64,000 nucleotides of DNA, taken from assembly GCA_030694975.1 (NCBI GenBank), contig JAUYTU010000020.1, positions 1 through 64,000 of the forward strand, read 5' to 3'. Each line of letters opens with the position of its first letter. Positions within the stretch are counted from its first letter, which is position 1. Positions 33,812 through 43,525 of the stretch are shown one piece after another. The position numbers were made by a program, and so were the translations under genes. This DNA comes from Erysipelotrichaceae bacterium. Lineage in GTDB: Bacteria; Bacillota_I; Bacilli_A; Erysipelotrichales; Erysipelotrichaceae. Below the pieces are notes generated by a model. It was not told where the DNA came from and did no database searches. It saw only the letters and a program-made list of their open reading frames with translations.

Positions 33812-36800
33812 GAACACCATCGCAAATCGCAGCTGTAACGACGGTCAATCAAGATGTATTAGTCAGTGCTTCCGCCGGAGCAGGAAAAACGACAGTCCTG
33901 ATCGATCGACTAATCAAACGAATCGTGCAGGACAAAGTGCCGGTTTCCCGAATACTGGCCTTAACTTTTACAGAAGCCGCAGCCGCAGAAATGAAACATC
34001 GCCTTCAAGCAGAAATGCACCGAAAACTATCAGAAGTTCAGGATCCTTTCCTTGAAGAACAATTGATATTCTTGCAAACCGCCAACATTTCAACGATACA
34101 CTCCTTCTGTCTGACCGTTGTTAAGAATTTTGGATATGTTATAAATCTTAATCCGAAGCAAGTAAGCAATATTCTTGATGAAGCGACCAAGACGGTCTAT
34201 CAAAAAGAATGCCTTGATTTAACATTTGACTGTCAGATTCAACAACCTGACGCATCGCGTTTGATTATGGCCGCACAGCACTTCAGTTCTAGAAGTGAGG
34301 AGTTTTCTGATTTCAGATTCGCAATTCTAAAGATCAGCGCTGTTTTGTCTCAACAAAAAGATCCTCAGTTATGGGCAGACCAAGTTCTGTCCTTGTATCA
34401 AAAGCGAAACAAACTCCATCAGCTTCCTGAGCACATTCAGAGCGCATTTTGGCAGATGTTGACCTTACATGCCCAACAACTGCTTTACCTCTCACAATCT
34501 GTCTTACAAGAGGCCATAGCCCTGTCCAATGAGGATTCCATCGATGAAGCAACCCTCATCAGCCAATGGGTCGAACATCTGTATCAATCTCTTAAAAAAC
34601 AGGACCTTGACCAGTATAATCATGCGCTTTTCATGATGGCTTCAAATCCGTTGTCGACAATTCGTAAGCAGGAAGATTATAATAAACTTCGCAAAAAATT
34701 AAACGAGACCATCAAAGCCAAAGTCAATCTGTTTTTAAGCGAAGCTGAATATCTTCAGCATTTGAGCAATCAAAAACCATTGGTTGAACTCTTATTAGAA
34801 ATGGCCTCGGATTACAATCAGCGCTACAACCTGAAGAAAAAAGAAAAACAATGCATCGACTTTGATGATATGGAACGATTTGCTTTTGAAATCCTATTCG
34901 ACGAGCAACATAAAATCTATAAGAATTATCAGGAACTGTTTGATGAAATCATGGTCGATGAGTTCCAAGATACCAATCAACTTCAAGATGCCATTATTTC
35001 CAGAGTATCAAAAGGAAATAACATTTTCAGAGTTGGTGATGTCAAGCAGTCGATCTATAAATTCCGCGGAGCAAAACCGGGGTTGATGCGTCAGTTAGCC
35101 ACAAAAGAGCACATACGGCAGTTAACTCTTGAGCATAATTATCGTTCGAAGCAACCAATTGTCGAATTCAATAATCAACTGTTCAACATTTTGATGAACA
35201 TTGAGTCCTTTGAAGATATTTATCAGATTCAGGATCATGTAACCCCTGGAAAGGAAAGTCAGTTCGAGGACGGGCATCCGGTGGAAATCGATATCTTACA
35301 GCTTGAGGAAGAAGCTGAAATCGAAAGTATTGAGATTGAAGAGGAAAATGAGGACGAAGTTGTCGAAGAGGGATATAAAGAAGAGAAGATTGACGGAAAC
35401 CCCAATGATAAAGTCCTTCGGGCGAATTTTATAGCGAATCGCATGCACGAGTTGCACATTAAGGAAAATGTTGCGTATCGGGATATGGTCGTGTTGGTTC
35501 GTTCTCATGCGTTAAAAGAGGATTTGAAGGCAGCCTTTGAAGAGGCCAATATTCCCTACTTTATCGATAGTAAAAGTGGTTTCTTTCAATCTCCGGCCAT
35601 ATCACAAGTCATGAATATTTATCGTTGGATCACTCAACCAGCCAACGAAGTCGCGCTTTTCGGTATTTTATTTTCACCATTCTTTCATTTGAGTGCGGAT
35701 GAAGGTGCACAACTGGCGATGCTCAATCGTACACAGAAAAACTGGATGACCTCTCTTGAGTTGCTTTATCCCAACATCCATCAGACGCTTATGAAACTAA
35801 AAGAGGAGTTCCAATACTTGAGCATCGTTGAATCATTGAACAGAATCTACACGCTTAATCATTTTTTCGATGATTACTGTAATCATCAGGAAAAAACGAA
35901 TTTAGACCTTCTATTTGAAAAAGCTGTAAATTTCGATCAAAAAGGAATCGGCGGTATTTACGGATTCGTATCATTAATCGAGAAAATTTCGGATGAGAAA
36001 AGTTCTGAAGCCATTCCTGTCAACAGCGAAGATGACTTAGTTAAAGTCATGACGATCCATCAATCCAAAGGTCTTCAATTTAAGGTTGTCTTCTACTGGT
36101 CAACCAATTCCAATTCGATCATCGACCTTAAATCACCTATAATCGTGGATGAACAATTGGGACTTGGATTACATACGTTACTGTTACCCCGACGACTTAA
36201 AAAAGTAAATCTGCTTCGACAAGTCATTGAGTTCAAAGCAACCAAAGAAGAGCTTGAGGAACAAATCCGGGTCCTCTATGTCGCATTGACACGCGCCCAA
36301 GAGAAGATGATTATTGTCGGAAGTGAAAAGAAACCGCCAACTCCTAAAGAGATATCAATGTTATTTGTGTTTGAGAAAATTGGTACACAAGGATGGATAC
36401 TCAACGCACTTCGAAAACTGGATAGTTCCTTGTATGTTCATAATCGCATTTCTATCGAAGGAATGCGTACGGTTCGATTATCAATGAAACAATCGGAGCA
36501 ACCACTACCTGTGTATGGTAAGACAAAAACTCAGACCTCTAAAATGATACCATCCCTTAACGATCAAGTGTATATACCGCAAATTTATCTTTCTGGGGAT
36601 ATGAAACCAAAACAACAAGGGACTCTTATGCATCAGGCTTTGCAACTGTTACCAACTCTTCCTTTCAGTATTGATAAATTAGACCGATTGAATATCGGTT
36701 TAACCGAAAAGATGATGCATCATCTGATGGCTTACGGCAATCACTCATTCACAGCGTCTCTTTATCAATTAAAAGTCAGTCATGAAGTCCCTTTTATGGC

Positions 36801-37029
36801 CCGATTGGACGAGCAGTTGGTTTATGGATATATAGACATGATTGCGGAGTCAGACGATACTTTGATTATCGTTGATTTCAAGACCGATCGTAATGTCACA
36901 CAGGCTCAATTGATCGAAAGACACAAGCATCAGATAAAGACCTATATTCAAGCGATAGCCTTGTGCACACAAAAGAAAATCGAAGCGTATATCTACAGCT
37001 TCGATCTCAATGAATATATTCAGATTTGA
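33808..37029 (+). CDS. addA: AddA/RexA helicase-nuclease subunit
   Basis: A 1,073-residue UvrD-type helicase with a nuclease domain. Walker A ASAGAGKTTVL (about 22-32), LTFTEAAAAEMK (about 52-63), Walker B VDEFQDTNQLQ (about 388-398), motif V/VI TIHQSKGLQFKVV (about 748-760) and RVLYVALTRAQEK (about 823-835) are all intact. The C-terminal nuclease shows IIVDFKTDRNV near 1,025. It carries an unusually acidic insert of about 35 residues near 493-527 (EEEAEIESIEIEEENED), just before the 2B-like region. It forms the AddAB complex with the overlapping addB gene. Confidence 0.95.
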   Translation: MRTPSQIAAVTTVNQDVLVSASAGAGKTTVLIDRLIKRIVQDKVPVSRILALTFTEAAAAEMKHRLQAEMHRKLSEVQDPFLEEQLIFLQTANISTIHSFCLTVVKNFGYVINLNPKQVSNILDEATKTVYQKECLDLTFDCQIQQPDASRLIMAAQHFSSRSEEFSDFRFAILKISAVLSQQKDPQLWADQVLSLYQKRNKLHQLPEHIQSAFWQMLTLHAQQLLYLSQSVLQEAIALSNEDSIDEATLISQWVEHLYQSLKKQDLDQYNHALFMMASNPLSTIRKQEDYNKLRKKLNETIKAKVNLFLSEAEYLQHLSNQKPLVELLLEMASDYNQRYNLKKKEKQCIDFDDMERFAFEILFDEQHKIYKNYQELFDEIMVDEFQDTNQLQDAIISRVSKGNNIFRVGDVKQSIYKFRGAKPGLMRQLATKEHIRQLTLEHNYRSKQPIVEFNNQLFNILMNIESFEDIYQIQDHVTPGKESQFEDGHPVEIDILQLEEEAEIESIEIEEENEDEVVEEGYKEEKIDGNPNDKVLRANFIANRMHELHIKENVAYRDMVVLVRSHALKEDLKAAFEEANIPYFIDSKSGFFQSPAISQVMNIYRWITQPANEVALFGILFSPFFHLSADEGAQLAMLNRTQKNWMTSLELLYPNIHQTLMKLKEEFQYLSIVESLNRIYTLNHFFDDYCNHQEKTNLDLLFEKAVNFDQKGIGGIYGFVSLIEKISDEKSSEAIPVNSEDDLVKVMTIHQSKGLQFKVVFYWSTNSNSIIDLKSPIIVDEQLGLGLHTLLLPRRLKKVNLLRQVIEFKATKEELEEQIRVLYVALTRAQEKMIIVGSEKKPPTPKEISMLFVFEKIGTQGWILNALRKLDSSLYVHNRISIEGMRTVRLSMKQSEQPLPVYGKTKTQTSKMIPSLNDQVYIPQIYLSGDMKPKQQGTLMHQALQLLPTLPFSIDKLDRLNIGLTEKMMHHLMAYGNHSFTASLYQLKVSHEVPFMARLDEQLVYGYIDMIAESDDTLIIVDFKTDRNVTQAQLIERHKHQIKTYIQAIALCTQKKIEAYIYSFDLNEYIQI

Positions 37030-37047
37030 CGGGCATTGCCCGTTTTT
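37029..37047 (+). terminator. terminator of addBA
   Basis: ACGGGC (37029-37034) and GCCCGT (37038-37043) close a three-base loop, followed by TTTTT. The stem begins at the last base of the addA stop codon. Confidence 0.8.
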
Positions 37048-38612
37048 CATTCTTTGTTTATAAGTTCTGCTTCTTTGATGGAGTGAGTATCAAATTTCTT
37101 GGGATTACCCATGATTAAAATAAGTGACGCAATACTTAGGATTCCTAAGAACAACGCTGGGAATCCCCCTAAATATGAGAGCATTCGGATTCCATCAATA
37201 CCTAAGGTCGTAATGAAAATTAATGAGACCGCACCTACGGTAGTACCCCAAATAATCTTAATGAACATTGGAGCTTCCTGTTTGCCATCTTGAATACCCG
37301 TAGACGATATACTAGCCATTGCGTTGGTCGTTGAATCGGTTGCGGTTACAAAGGATATAAACACAGCTACCAGATAGATGAAAATCAGAATTCCGGAAAA
37401 CGGCAGGTTACCCAATACCGCATAACCGGCGGCAGCCGAGCCTTGTTCTAACATGATACCCAATACATCCACTGCACCCGTCATTTGGAAGTTGATGGCA
37501 GTACCACCGATGATTGTCATCCAAATAGCACTGAAAATACTGGGGATGACAAAGTTCATGGTGATGACTTCTTTTATGGTGTATCCATACGTTATTCTTG
37601 CCAAGAAAACCGCAGATACCGGAGCCCACGCCATCCAGTTCGACCAATAGAAGACCGTCCAACCCGAGGCCCAAGTATCCCCGGATGCAGCCCCGGTAAA
37701 CAAAGCTTTATCGAAAATATTGGTCATGAAGCCGCCCAACGATTCAGTTCCAAGACTGAAAACATAAGCCGACGGTCCCAAGATTACCAAAGCACCAAGA
37801 ATGATTACATATAGGAAAACATTAAAATCGGATAAAATACGGATACCTTTGAATAATCCGGTCGCCGATGAAACCACAAATGCGGTTGTACCGGCAATTG
37901 TGAGCACGACCCATAATAATTTACTGTTATCAATGCCAAACAAAGCATTGATTCCACCGCCCATGTTCATAACAGAAGTTCCGAAGGATGCGGCAATCCC
38001 TGCAGCAACACAAAATATTACAATAGCATCGATGGCCACATCAATTTTGCTTTGATCTCTTTTGCCCATGATTGGCGCAATTTCTGATCCTACACTAAAC
38101 GATCTTTTCATGTTGTAGTAAGCAAAGGCAAATACAACGGTTGGAACCGCATAGATGGCATAAGGTAAGAACGTCCAATGCAGAAACAACGTTTCCATAG
38201 CAAACTTCGCTGCTTCAGCAGACATGGGTTCAATCCCCAATGAAACCGGCGGATAAGCTAAATGCCAAATCGGTTCTGCCATGCCCCAAAACATAATGCC
38301 GGCAGCAATCGTCGTACACAGCGTAATCGTAAACCACGACATCTTGTTTAGTAATGGTTTCGCATCGGGTCCGCCAATTCTGACATTGCCCAAAGGTGAG
38401 AAATAAGCACCGACAATCACCAAAAGACAGGCTGCACCGACCAGGCTAAATAACCACCCCGATTGAATGACCATGAAATCCTTAGCAATGGTTGTGACAT
38501 TTAAGAAAGCATCATAGTTGGTAAAGTTTAGGACGATGGTCAATACCAGCAATAAAAATGCCGGTAGAAACACGACTAACCGTAAACGTTTTAGTGTTTC
38601 ATTATTTTTCAT
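37047..38612 (-). CDS. BCCT-family transporter
   Basis: A 521-residue, 12-helix transporter of the betaine-carnitine-choline family. It has the family motif MFWGMAEPIWHL (about 108-119) and the segment FYWSNWMAWAPVSAVFLARI (about 319-338), including the conserved tryptophan box. Family substrates are quaternary ammonium compounds or similar small solutes; a few members take other carboxylates. It is the last gene of the ygc-like operon and overlaps surE by 11 bases, so its substrate may relate to that pathway rather than to osmotic stress. No choline or betaine enzymes lie nearby. Confidence 0.85.
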   Translation of the reverse strand: MKNNETLKRLRLVVFLPAFLLLVLTIVLNFTNYDAFLNVTTIAKDFMVIQSGWLFSLVGAACLLVIVGAYFSPLGNVRIGGPDAKPLLNKMSWFTITLCTTIAAGIMFWGMAEPIWHLAYPPVSLGIEPMSAEAAKFAMETLFLHWTFLPYAIYAVPTVVFAFAYYNMKRSFSVGSEIAPIMGKRDQSKIDVAIDAIVIFCVAAGIAASFGTSVMNMGGGINALFGIDNSKLLWVVLTIAGTTAFVVSSATGLFKGIRILSDFNVFLYVIILGALVILGPSAYVFSLGTESLGGFMTNIFDKALFTGAASGDTWASGWTVFYWSNWMAWAPVSAVFLARITYGYTIKEVITMNFVIPSIFSAIWMTIIGGTAINFQMTGAVDVLGIMLEQGSAAAGYAVLGNLPFSGILIFIYLVAVFISFVTATDSTTNAMASISSTGIQDGKQEAPMFIKIIWGTTVGAVSLIFITTLGIDGIRMLSYLGGFPALFLGILSIASLILIMGNPKKFDTHSIKEAELINKE

Positions 38613-39411
38613 ATAAACTCCCTTTCAAATTTGTTTCAATATTCAAAGACAAATTCCATGTCAATGGTGTGATTGAAATGACTTTATCGCAGACGATAGC
38701 GAATATATCACTGTCTCGATTGACATCATCAATATTTAAGTCTATCTGTGATTTCAATCGAAAGCTTTTATCGAAATCACGTGGTTCGGGTTTGATAAAA
38801 ATCGAGTAATTGTGTCTGCTTTGCTTTGTAAATCGGACTTCCGTTGAAGGCGTTGCGCCTTCAGGTACATTGATATTCAATATACTTACTCCCTCCGGAA
38901 ACCCTACCTCAAGAACTCGTTTTGCCACATGTCTTGTTATGTGCTTGCATGCCGTCCAATCCAGTTCAACAAAATTGTCTGAATGCTGAAGATTCAGGTC
39001 AACTTGTCTTGATACAGCGATTGTAGGAATCCCATGTGAGTCTGCTTCAAATGCAGCCCCGACGGTTCCACTGCAAGTAATTGACAGTCCAAGATTCTCC
39101 CCATAATTGATACCGCTGATACAGAGATCTGGTTTTCGTTCACAGAGTTCAAGAACACCGTGAGAGACGGCTAAAGCCGGTGAACCATGGACCGCATAGG
39201 CAATGATTTCAGTTTCATTAATACATAGTGCAACCTTTTCGATGATTCCGACATCAATTCCTTTAGGGAACGACCTTCCCATACTGGTTTGTTGAGAAAT
39301 CGGTGCTACGATCAAAAGTTCACCTAAATCAATAACAGATTCTATAACCGCTCGTAATCCGAAAGAATAGATACCATCATCATTGCAAATCAAAATCAAT
39401 GGTTTTTTCAT
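38602..39411 (-). CDS. surE: SurE-type metal-dependent phosphatase (5'-nucleotidase family)
   Basis: A 269-residue SurE-fold phosphatase. Metal ligands are in LICNDDGIYSFG (Asp-Asp about 10-11), the serine in APISQQTSMGRSF (about 41-53) and the Asn in CISGINYGENLG (about 98-109). SurE removes phosphate from nucleotides and sometimes other small phosphomonoesters. It has GGTGG upstream of the ATG at 39411; a TTG four codons earlier is in frame. Its position between a sugar kinase and a BCCT transporter in a catabolic operon is unusual, since surE normally lies with pcm/rpoS or alone. It may act on a pathway phosphate ester here. Confidence 0.85.
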   Translation of the reverse strand: MKKPLILICNDDGIYSFGLRAVIESVIDLGELLIVAPISQQTSMGRSFPKGIDVGIIEKVALCINETEIIAYAVHGSPALAVSHGVLELCERKPDLCISGINYGENLGLSITCSGTVGAAFEADSHGIPTIAVSRQVDLNLQHSDNFVELDWTACKHITRHVAKRVLEVGFPEGVSILNINVPEGATPSTEVRFTKQSRHNYSIFIKPEPRDFDKSFRLKSQIDLNIDDVNRDSDIFAIVCDKVISITPLTWNLSLNIETNLKGSLYEK

Positions 39412-39433
39412 TTTTCCACCCAACTATGCTAAT

Positions 39434-39456
39434 CACCCGAAGAATTTCTCCGGGTG
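39434..39456 (-). other. hairpin between ygcE-like and surE genes
   Basis: CACCCG (39434-39439) pairs with CGGGTG (39451-39456), with an inner AGA/TCT after one mismatch. There is no T-run on the minus strand, so it is more likely an mRNA-processing or stability element than a terminator. Confidence 0.5.
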
Positions 39457-39483
39457 TTTAAACATAGTACAACAATCTCTTAT

Positions 39484-40914
39484 CTATTTTAGTTTGTTAT
39501 AAACCGTCTTTAACGTCTCTTCCATCATTTTTGGTAAATCACGGTAGGCATCATTGATCTTCAAATAAGCCTTGTGGTTTTCCACATTCGGAAGGAATTC
39601 ATCTTTTTGCTTTATCATATGATTGACAGCTTCGTCAAAATCTTTGTATAAACCGGTCGCAACCGCAGCACAGATCGCCGCACCTAAGGATGCTGCCCCA
39701 TTAACTTCGTTTCTCACTGCCTTAACACCATACATATCCGCAATAATTTGCATGTATAAGTCACTATTAGATCCACCACCGGAGACAATGATTTTTTCTG
39801 GAGTTTTTCCAAGTTCTACATTCATAGCATCGTAATTGTTCTTCATGGTCAATGCGATACCTTCGAGTAACGAACGATAAATGTGACCACGCGTATGACG
39901 TTCATCAAACCCAATCATGACACCTTTGCGATACAATTGGGTAGCCGGAGCTAACCAGTCTGGAATCGTCAATAAACCATCGGATCCAGGATTGATGCCT
40001 GCCGCTTCTAACGCCAGATAATCTTCTACAATATATCCTGTGCTTTTTGCCTTGTTTGCATATTCATCACCAATAATCCCTTTATACCAAGAAATAAGCC
40101 ACATGCCTCTGCGAATTCCTCCACTTTCATACAGATACTGATGAGGAATGCATGAGAGGTTGGTAAAGAAATTCACGGAATCATTAACGTTCTTATCACC
40201 AAAAACCATCGAAGTAATATAGGTGCCAAGGGATAACAGTCCGACATTCGGCTTATTTAATCCAGAGCCAATGGCTTCAACTGCTTTATCATTCGCTGTA
40301 GAAACAACCGCAAGTCCAACCGGTAATCCAGTCTCAAGTGCAGCTTTTTCATTTACGTAGCCAAGAATCGTCCCCGGAAGTTGAATATCCATTAACTTGT
40401 CACGCGGAATATTGAAATTATTAAAATATTCTTTATCTTCTGACCAATCCCACGTTTCCATATCCACCGGAAATTGCCATTGGTAAGCGTTTGCGGCCAT
40501 TTCCTTAAACTGACCCGTTAAACGGAAGGTTAAGTAGCCCGATGTCGAACAGGTAAACGCGATTTCCGGTTCATCTTCATATTTTTCATAAGCTCGCACA
40601 TCCATCCAACTCATGATTGGGGCAGCAAGATTACCGTCTTGTTTCATAAAAACGCGGCAACAGCGGATGGAACACAATCCCAATCCTAAAATATCGGCAA
40701 CATCACCTTTAAATTCTTTCATGACTTTATTAAGGACGATTTTCAAACTATCCCACAAATCATCATCCGGGTGTTCAACATATCCGAGTTTTCTTGTCAT
40801 CATCGGTTTCAAGCCTTCGCTTGCACTGCACACAATTTCTCCCCGTTGATTAAAAATATATACTTTTGTACTTTGAGAACCACTATCTATACCAATCAAA
40901 AACTTGTCACCCAT
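39484..40914 (-). CDS. ygcE: FGGY-family carbohydrate kinase, YgcE-like
   Basis: A 476-residue sugar kinase. The N-terminal phosphate loop FLIGIDSGSQSTKVYIF (about residues 5-21), MSWMDVRAYEKYE (about 100-112) and the C-terminal adenosine loop IIVSGGGSNSDLYMQI (about 374-389) with NGAASLGAAICAA are intact. The N-terminal EHPDDDLWDSL and GLGLCSIRCCR resemble E. coli YgcE more than xylulokinase or gluconokinase; that comparison is from memory. It would phosphorylate the ketose or keto-acid product of the dehydrogenases encoded upstream. SD AAGGAGG. The gap to ygcW contains a strong hairpin. Confidence 0.85.
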   Translation of the reverse strand: MGDKFLIGIDSGSQSTKVYIFNQRGEIVCSASEGLKPMMTRKLGYVEHPDDDLWDSLKIVLNKVMKEFKGDVADILGLGLCSIRCCRVFMKQDGNLAAPIMSWMDVRAYEKYEDEPEIAFTCSTSGYLTFRLTGQFKEMAANAYQWQFPVDMETWDWSEDKEYFNNFNIPRDKLMDIQLPGTILGYVNEKAALETGLPVGLAVVSTANDKAVEAIGSGLNKPNVGLLSLGTYITSMVFGDKNVNDSVNFFTNLSCIPHQYLYESGGIRRGMWLISWYKGIIGDEYANKAKSTGYIVEDYLALEAAGINPGSDGLLTIPDWLAPATQLYRKGVMIGFDERHTRGHIYRSLLEGIALTMKNNYDAMNVELGKTPEKIIVSGGGSNSDLYMQIIADMYGVKAVRNEVNGAASLGAAICAAVATGLYKDFDEAVNHMIKQKDEFLPNVENHKAYLKINDAYRDLPKMMEETLKTVYNKLK

Positions 40915-40933
40915 AAATTTCCTCCTTGTTTAA

Positions 40934-40957
40934 ATAACAATGCTTTCGCATTGTTAT
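40934..40957 (-). other. hairpin overlapping the ygcW stop codon
   Basis: ATAACAATGC (40934-40943) pairs perfectly with GCATTGTTAT (40948-40957), loop TTTC. On the minus strand it is followed by TTTAAAC, a poor T-run, so it may be a leaky terminator or a stabilising 3' structure that separates ygcW and kinase expression. Confidence 0.6.
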
Positions 40958-41733
40958 CTCATTAAATATCCGCCATCGACGGTTAGTGTGTGTCCGTTTA
41001 CATAATTGGAAGCATCGCTCGACAAGAATACCGCTGTACCCATTAAATCAGCCAACCAACCCCAACGATTTGCTGGGATATGAGACAAGATTTCGCCATT
41101 GCGCTTCGCGTCACTTCTGGTTTTTTCAGTTAGCTTTGTAGCGAAGTATCCTGGAGCAATCGCATTCACTTGAATGTTAAATTGAGCCAATTCATCGCAC
41201 ATCGACTTCGTTAAACCAACGATTCCATGTTTGGTTGCAGCATAAGCCGGCGACCATTGACCGCCTAAAAATGCGAACAGCGAAGCGATATTAATGATTT
41301 TTCCACTTTTTTGCTTGATCATAAACTTGCATGATTCGTGAATCATTTCAAATGCAGCGGTTAAGTTGATAGCAACCATCTTGTCCCACTCTTTGCGCGT
41401 AAATTTTGTTACATCTTCAATATTGATACAAATACCGGCACAGTTAATCAGAATATCGATACTGCCCCAAGTATTGACACAGTCTTCTACAACTCTTTTG
41501 CATTCACCATCTTCAGTGATATCCGCAAACACATATTTATACTCTACACCGCATGATTCGATCAATTCCTTCGTTTCGCCGCCATCATCCATGATACTGA
41601 CAGCCATGACGTTTGCTCCGCCTTTAGCCAATGCCATCGAAAAAGCTTGTCCTAAACCACTATTACCACCGGTAACAATTGCGTTTTTTCCTTTAAGTGA
41701 AAAGAAACCTAAATTAAAATCTGTAATATTCAT
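40954..41733 (-). CDS. ygcW: short-chain dehydrogenase, YgcW-like
   Basis: A 259-residue NAD(P)-dependent SDR oxidoreductase. Cofactor motif TGGNSGLGQAF (about 21-31), NCAGI (about 96-100), catalytic Ser in NIASLF (about 147), YAATK (Tyr about 163, Lys 167) and the end DGGYLMR. The opening GFFSLKGKNAIVTGGNSGLG and the stretch GGQWSPAYAATKH match E. coli YgcW closely, as recalled. The substrate is probably a polyol or hydroxy-acid. The ATG overlaps the etfA-like stop by 4 bases (ATGA), with an AGGAG SD inside that gene. Confidence 0.88.
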   Translation of the reverse strand: MNITDFNLGFFSLKGKNAIVTGGNSGLGQAFSMALAKGGANVMAVSIMDDGGETKELIESCGVEYKYVFADITEDGECKRVVEDCVNTWGSIDILINCAGICINIEDVTKFTRKEWDKMVAINLTAAFEMIHESCKFMIKQKSGKIINIASLFAFLGGQWSPAYAATKHGIVGLTKSMCDELAQFNIQVNAIAPGYFATKLTEKTRSDAKRNGEILSHIPANRWGWLADLMGTAVFLSSDASNYVNGHTLTVDGGYLMR

Positions 41734-42695
41734 AAATTTTCTCCTGTTTCGATCTTTCGATTATTTTTAATCTTCTTTACTAAACGTTCGATAAATTCTA
41801 CAGCATCACCAACAACGACGATATCCGACAAACTGCATATCGGTGCATCTTTATCGATATTCACTGAGATGATATTCTCTACATTATTCAAACCTTCAAT
41901 GTGCTGTAATGAACCATATATTCCTAAAGCAATATACAACCGCGGACTGACCGTTTTACCGGATTGTCCGACTTGAATTCTTCTTGATGCTAATCCGCTA
42001 TCTACAATTCGGCGACTGGCCGATACTTGAGCATCCAGCTGTTGCGCCAACATATCAAGACAATGGAAATTATCTTGCACTCCACCACCACCTGAAATAA
42101 GAATCTCACTATCACGTATGTCGAGTGATCGTTCTTTTTCTTTTGAATCAAGCAGTTGAATTGTACTCGGTTGAATATTGGTTGGAAGAAATTCGATCTT
42201 TTCTGTATTCTTGGATTCATCCGAGTTATAATTGAAAACATTTTGTCGTACGCTCATCATGATCGGTAATCGACCTTTATTCACGATTCCTGCCATGATT
42301 TTACCGCTAAATGCCGGTCTAACCATTTCCAGATTTCCGTTTTGATGCTCAATGGCTGTAACATCCGCAACCAACCCGACGTGTAAGCGCATCGACAATC
42401 TTGGTGCTAACATCCGACCGGTTTGAGTTGCCGGTATCAGAATACTGTCAAAAGCGTATGTTTTTTGTAATTCATCCAAACAGTTTGTTAAATTTACTAA
42501 ATCGTGATTCTCGATTCTTTCATCCTTGATATTGATAATATAATCAACCAGGCCCGTCACCTCTTCACCAAGATGATTAAGGCAAACCGCATAAGTTGTG
42601 CTGTTACCTTTTCCATACATCAAATCGATGACAGCTAATAGATCAATAGAATTTTGAATATTCTCTTGATCAAGGTAAATTAAACTCTTTTTCAT
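41730..42695 (-). CDS. ygcQ: electron-transfer flavoprotein alpha-like subunit, YgcQ/FixB-like
   Basis: A 321-residue EtfA/FixB protein. The C-terminal FAD domain has LISGGGGVQDN (about 204-214), SASRRIVDSGLASRRIQVGQ (about 233-252), SGKTVSPRLYIALGIYGSLQH (split here, about 253-273) and ISVNIDKDAPI (about 282-292). It pairs with the EtfB-like protein encoded directly upstream to carry electrons from an FAD enzyme. The ATG at 42695 lies just past the upstream stop, with AAGGGG about 10 bases before it; longer open frame into the EtfB-like gene is not used. Confidence 0.88.
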   Translation of the reverse strand: MKKSLIYLDQENIQNSIDLLAVIDLMYGKGNSTTYAVCLNHLGEEVTGLVDYIINIKDERIENHDLVNLTNCLDELQKTYAFDSILIPATQTGRMLAPRLSMRLHVGLVADVTAIEHQNGNLEMVRPAFSGKIMAGIVNKGRLPIMMSVRQNVFNYNSDESKNTEKIEFLPTNIQPSTIQLLDSKEKERSLDIRDSEILISGGGGVQDNFHCLDMLAQQLDAQVSASRRIVDSGLASRRIQVGQSGKTVSPRLYIALGIYGSLQHIEGLNNVENIISVNIDKDAPICSLSDIVVVGDAVEFIERLVKKIKNNRKIETGENL

Positions 42696-42696
42696 T

Positions 42697-43491
42697 TTAC
42701 ACATACCCCTTTGATTTAAGGAATTGGTACACAACTTCGATACCCTCATCATCGTTATTGACGACGATGTGTTCTTTCTTTTCCATCTTCTTGGGATACG
42801 TTCTTGAAACTTTAGTAAGCGAACCTTCAATACCGACTTCATTAACATCGAAATTCAAGTCAGAATTCGACACAATCGTCATGTTAGCGCTTACATTCAG
42901 ATTTAAATTTTTAAACTTTATATGAGGCAATTTATACTTAGACTCTTTTTGTACACTCAGTATTGCAGGGAGTCCGACGCGATAAGACGAGATTACTTTT
43001 TCTCTATCCACATCCACAACTGCCTGCGTCCCATCAAACTTAGATTCGTCGATCTTTATGACATTGGACAACTGGGCGAGACTAAGTAGTTCGCCCAGTT
43101 GTGCCGGAACGTGTGAAGTGTCACCATCCAAGGCATGCGTTCCTGTCAATATACAATCAAATGATTTTGCTTTTAAATACTTGGCTAGAATTTTACTTGT
43201 TATGTATGTATCACTTCCGACATAGTTTTTATCGGATATTAGCGTTGCTTTATCAACATTGCGCCTTAACAAATCTTCCAATTGTCCGATGATGCTTTTC
43301 GGCGCCATGCTGACGACTTCGATAAATGTACTGGGATGCCTATCTTTTACTTTCAAAGCGAAAGCCAATGCCGCTGCATCGTCAGGATTCAGTATCATCT
43401 TCACGTTTTCGCGAACCAATACATTTCGATCATAGTCGTACATGAAGTTATCCACATCAGGGACAAATTTTACCAAGCAAATAATGTTCAT
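42697..43491 (-). CDS. ygcR: electron-transfer flavoprotein beta-like subunit, YgcR/FixA-like
   Basis: A 264-residue EtfB/FixA protein. NIICLVKFVPDVDNF at the start, NPDDAAALAFALKV (about 35-48) and the nucleotide segment THALDGDTSHVPAQLGELL (about 117-135) are typical. It forms the ETF heterodimer with the following gene. Together they probably take electrons from the YgcU-like FAD oxidase. No ETF:quinone oxidoreductase (YgcN/FixC) or ferredoxin-like FixX gene lies in the window, so the terminal acceptor is unknown. SD AAAGGATAACT. A small AACAGCC/GGCTGCT hairpin sits just before it. Confidence 0.88.
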   Translation of the reverse strand: MNIICLVKFVPDVDNFMYDYDRNVLVRENVKMILNPDDAAALAFALKVKDRHPSTFIEVVSMAPKSIIGQLEDLLRRNVDKATLISDKNYVGSDTYITSKILAKYLKAKSFDCILTGTHALDGDTSHVPAQLGELLSLAQLSNVIKIDESKFDGTQAVVDVDREKVISSYRVGLPAILSVQKESKYKLPHIKFKNLNLNVSANMTIVSNSDLNFDVNEVGIEGSLTKVSRTYPKKMEKKEHIVVNNDDEGIEVVYQFLKSKGYV

Positions 43492-43525
43492 AGTTATCCT
43501 TTAGCAGCCAATGGCTGTTTTAAAA

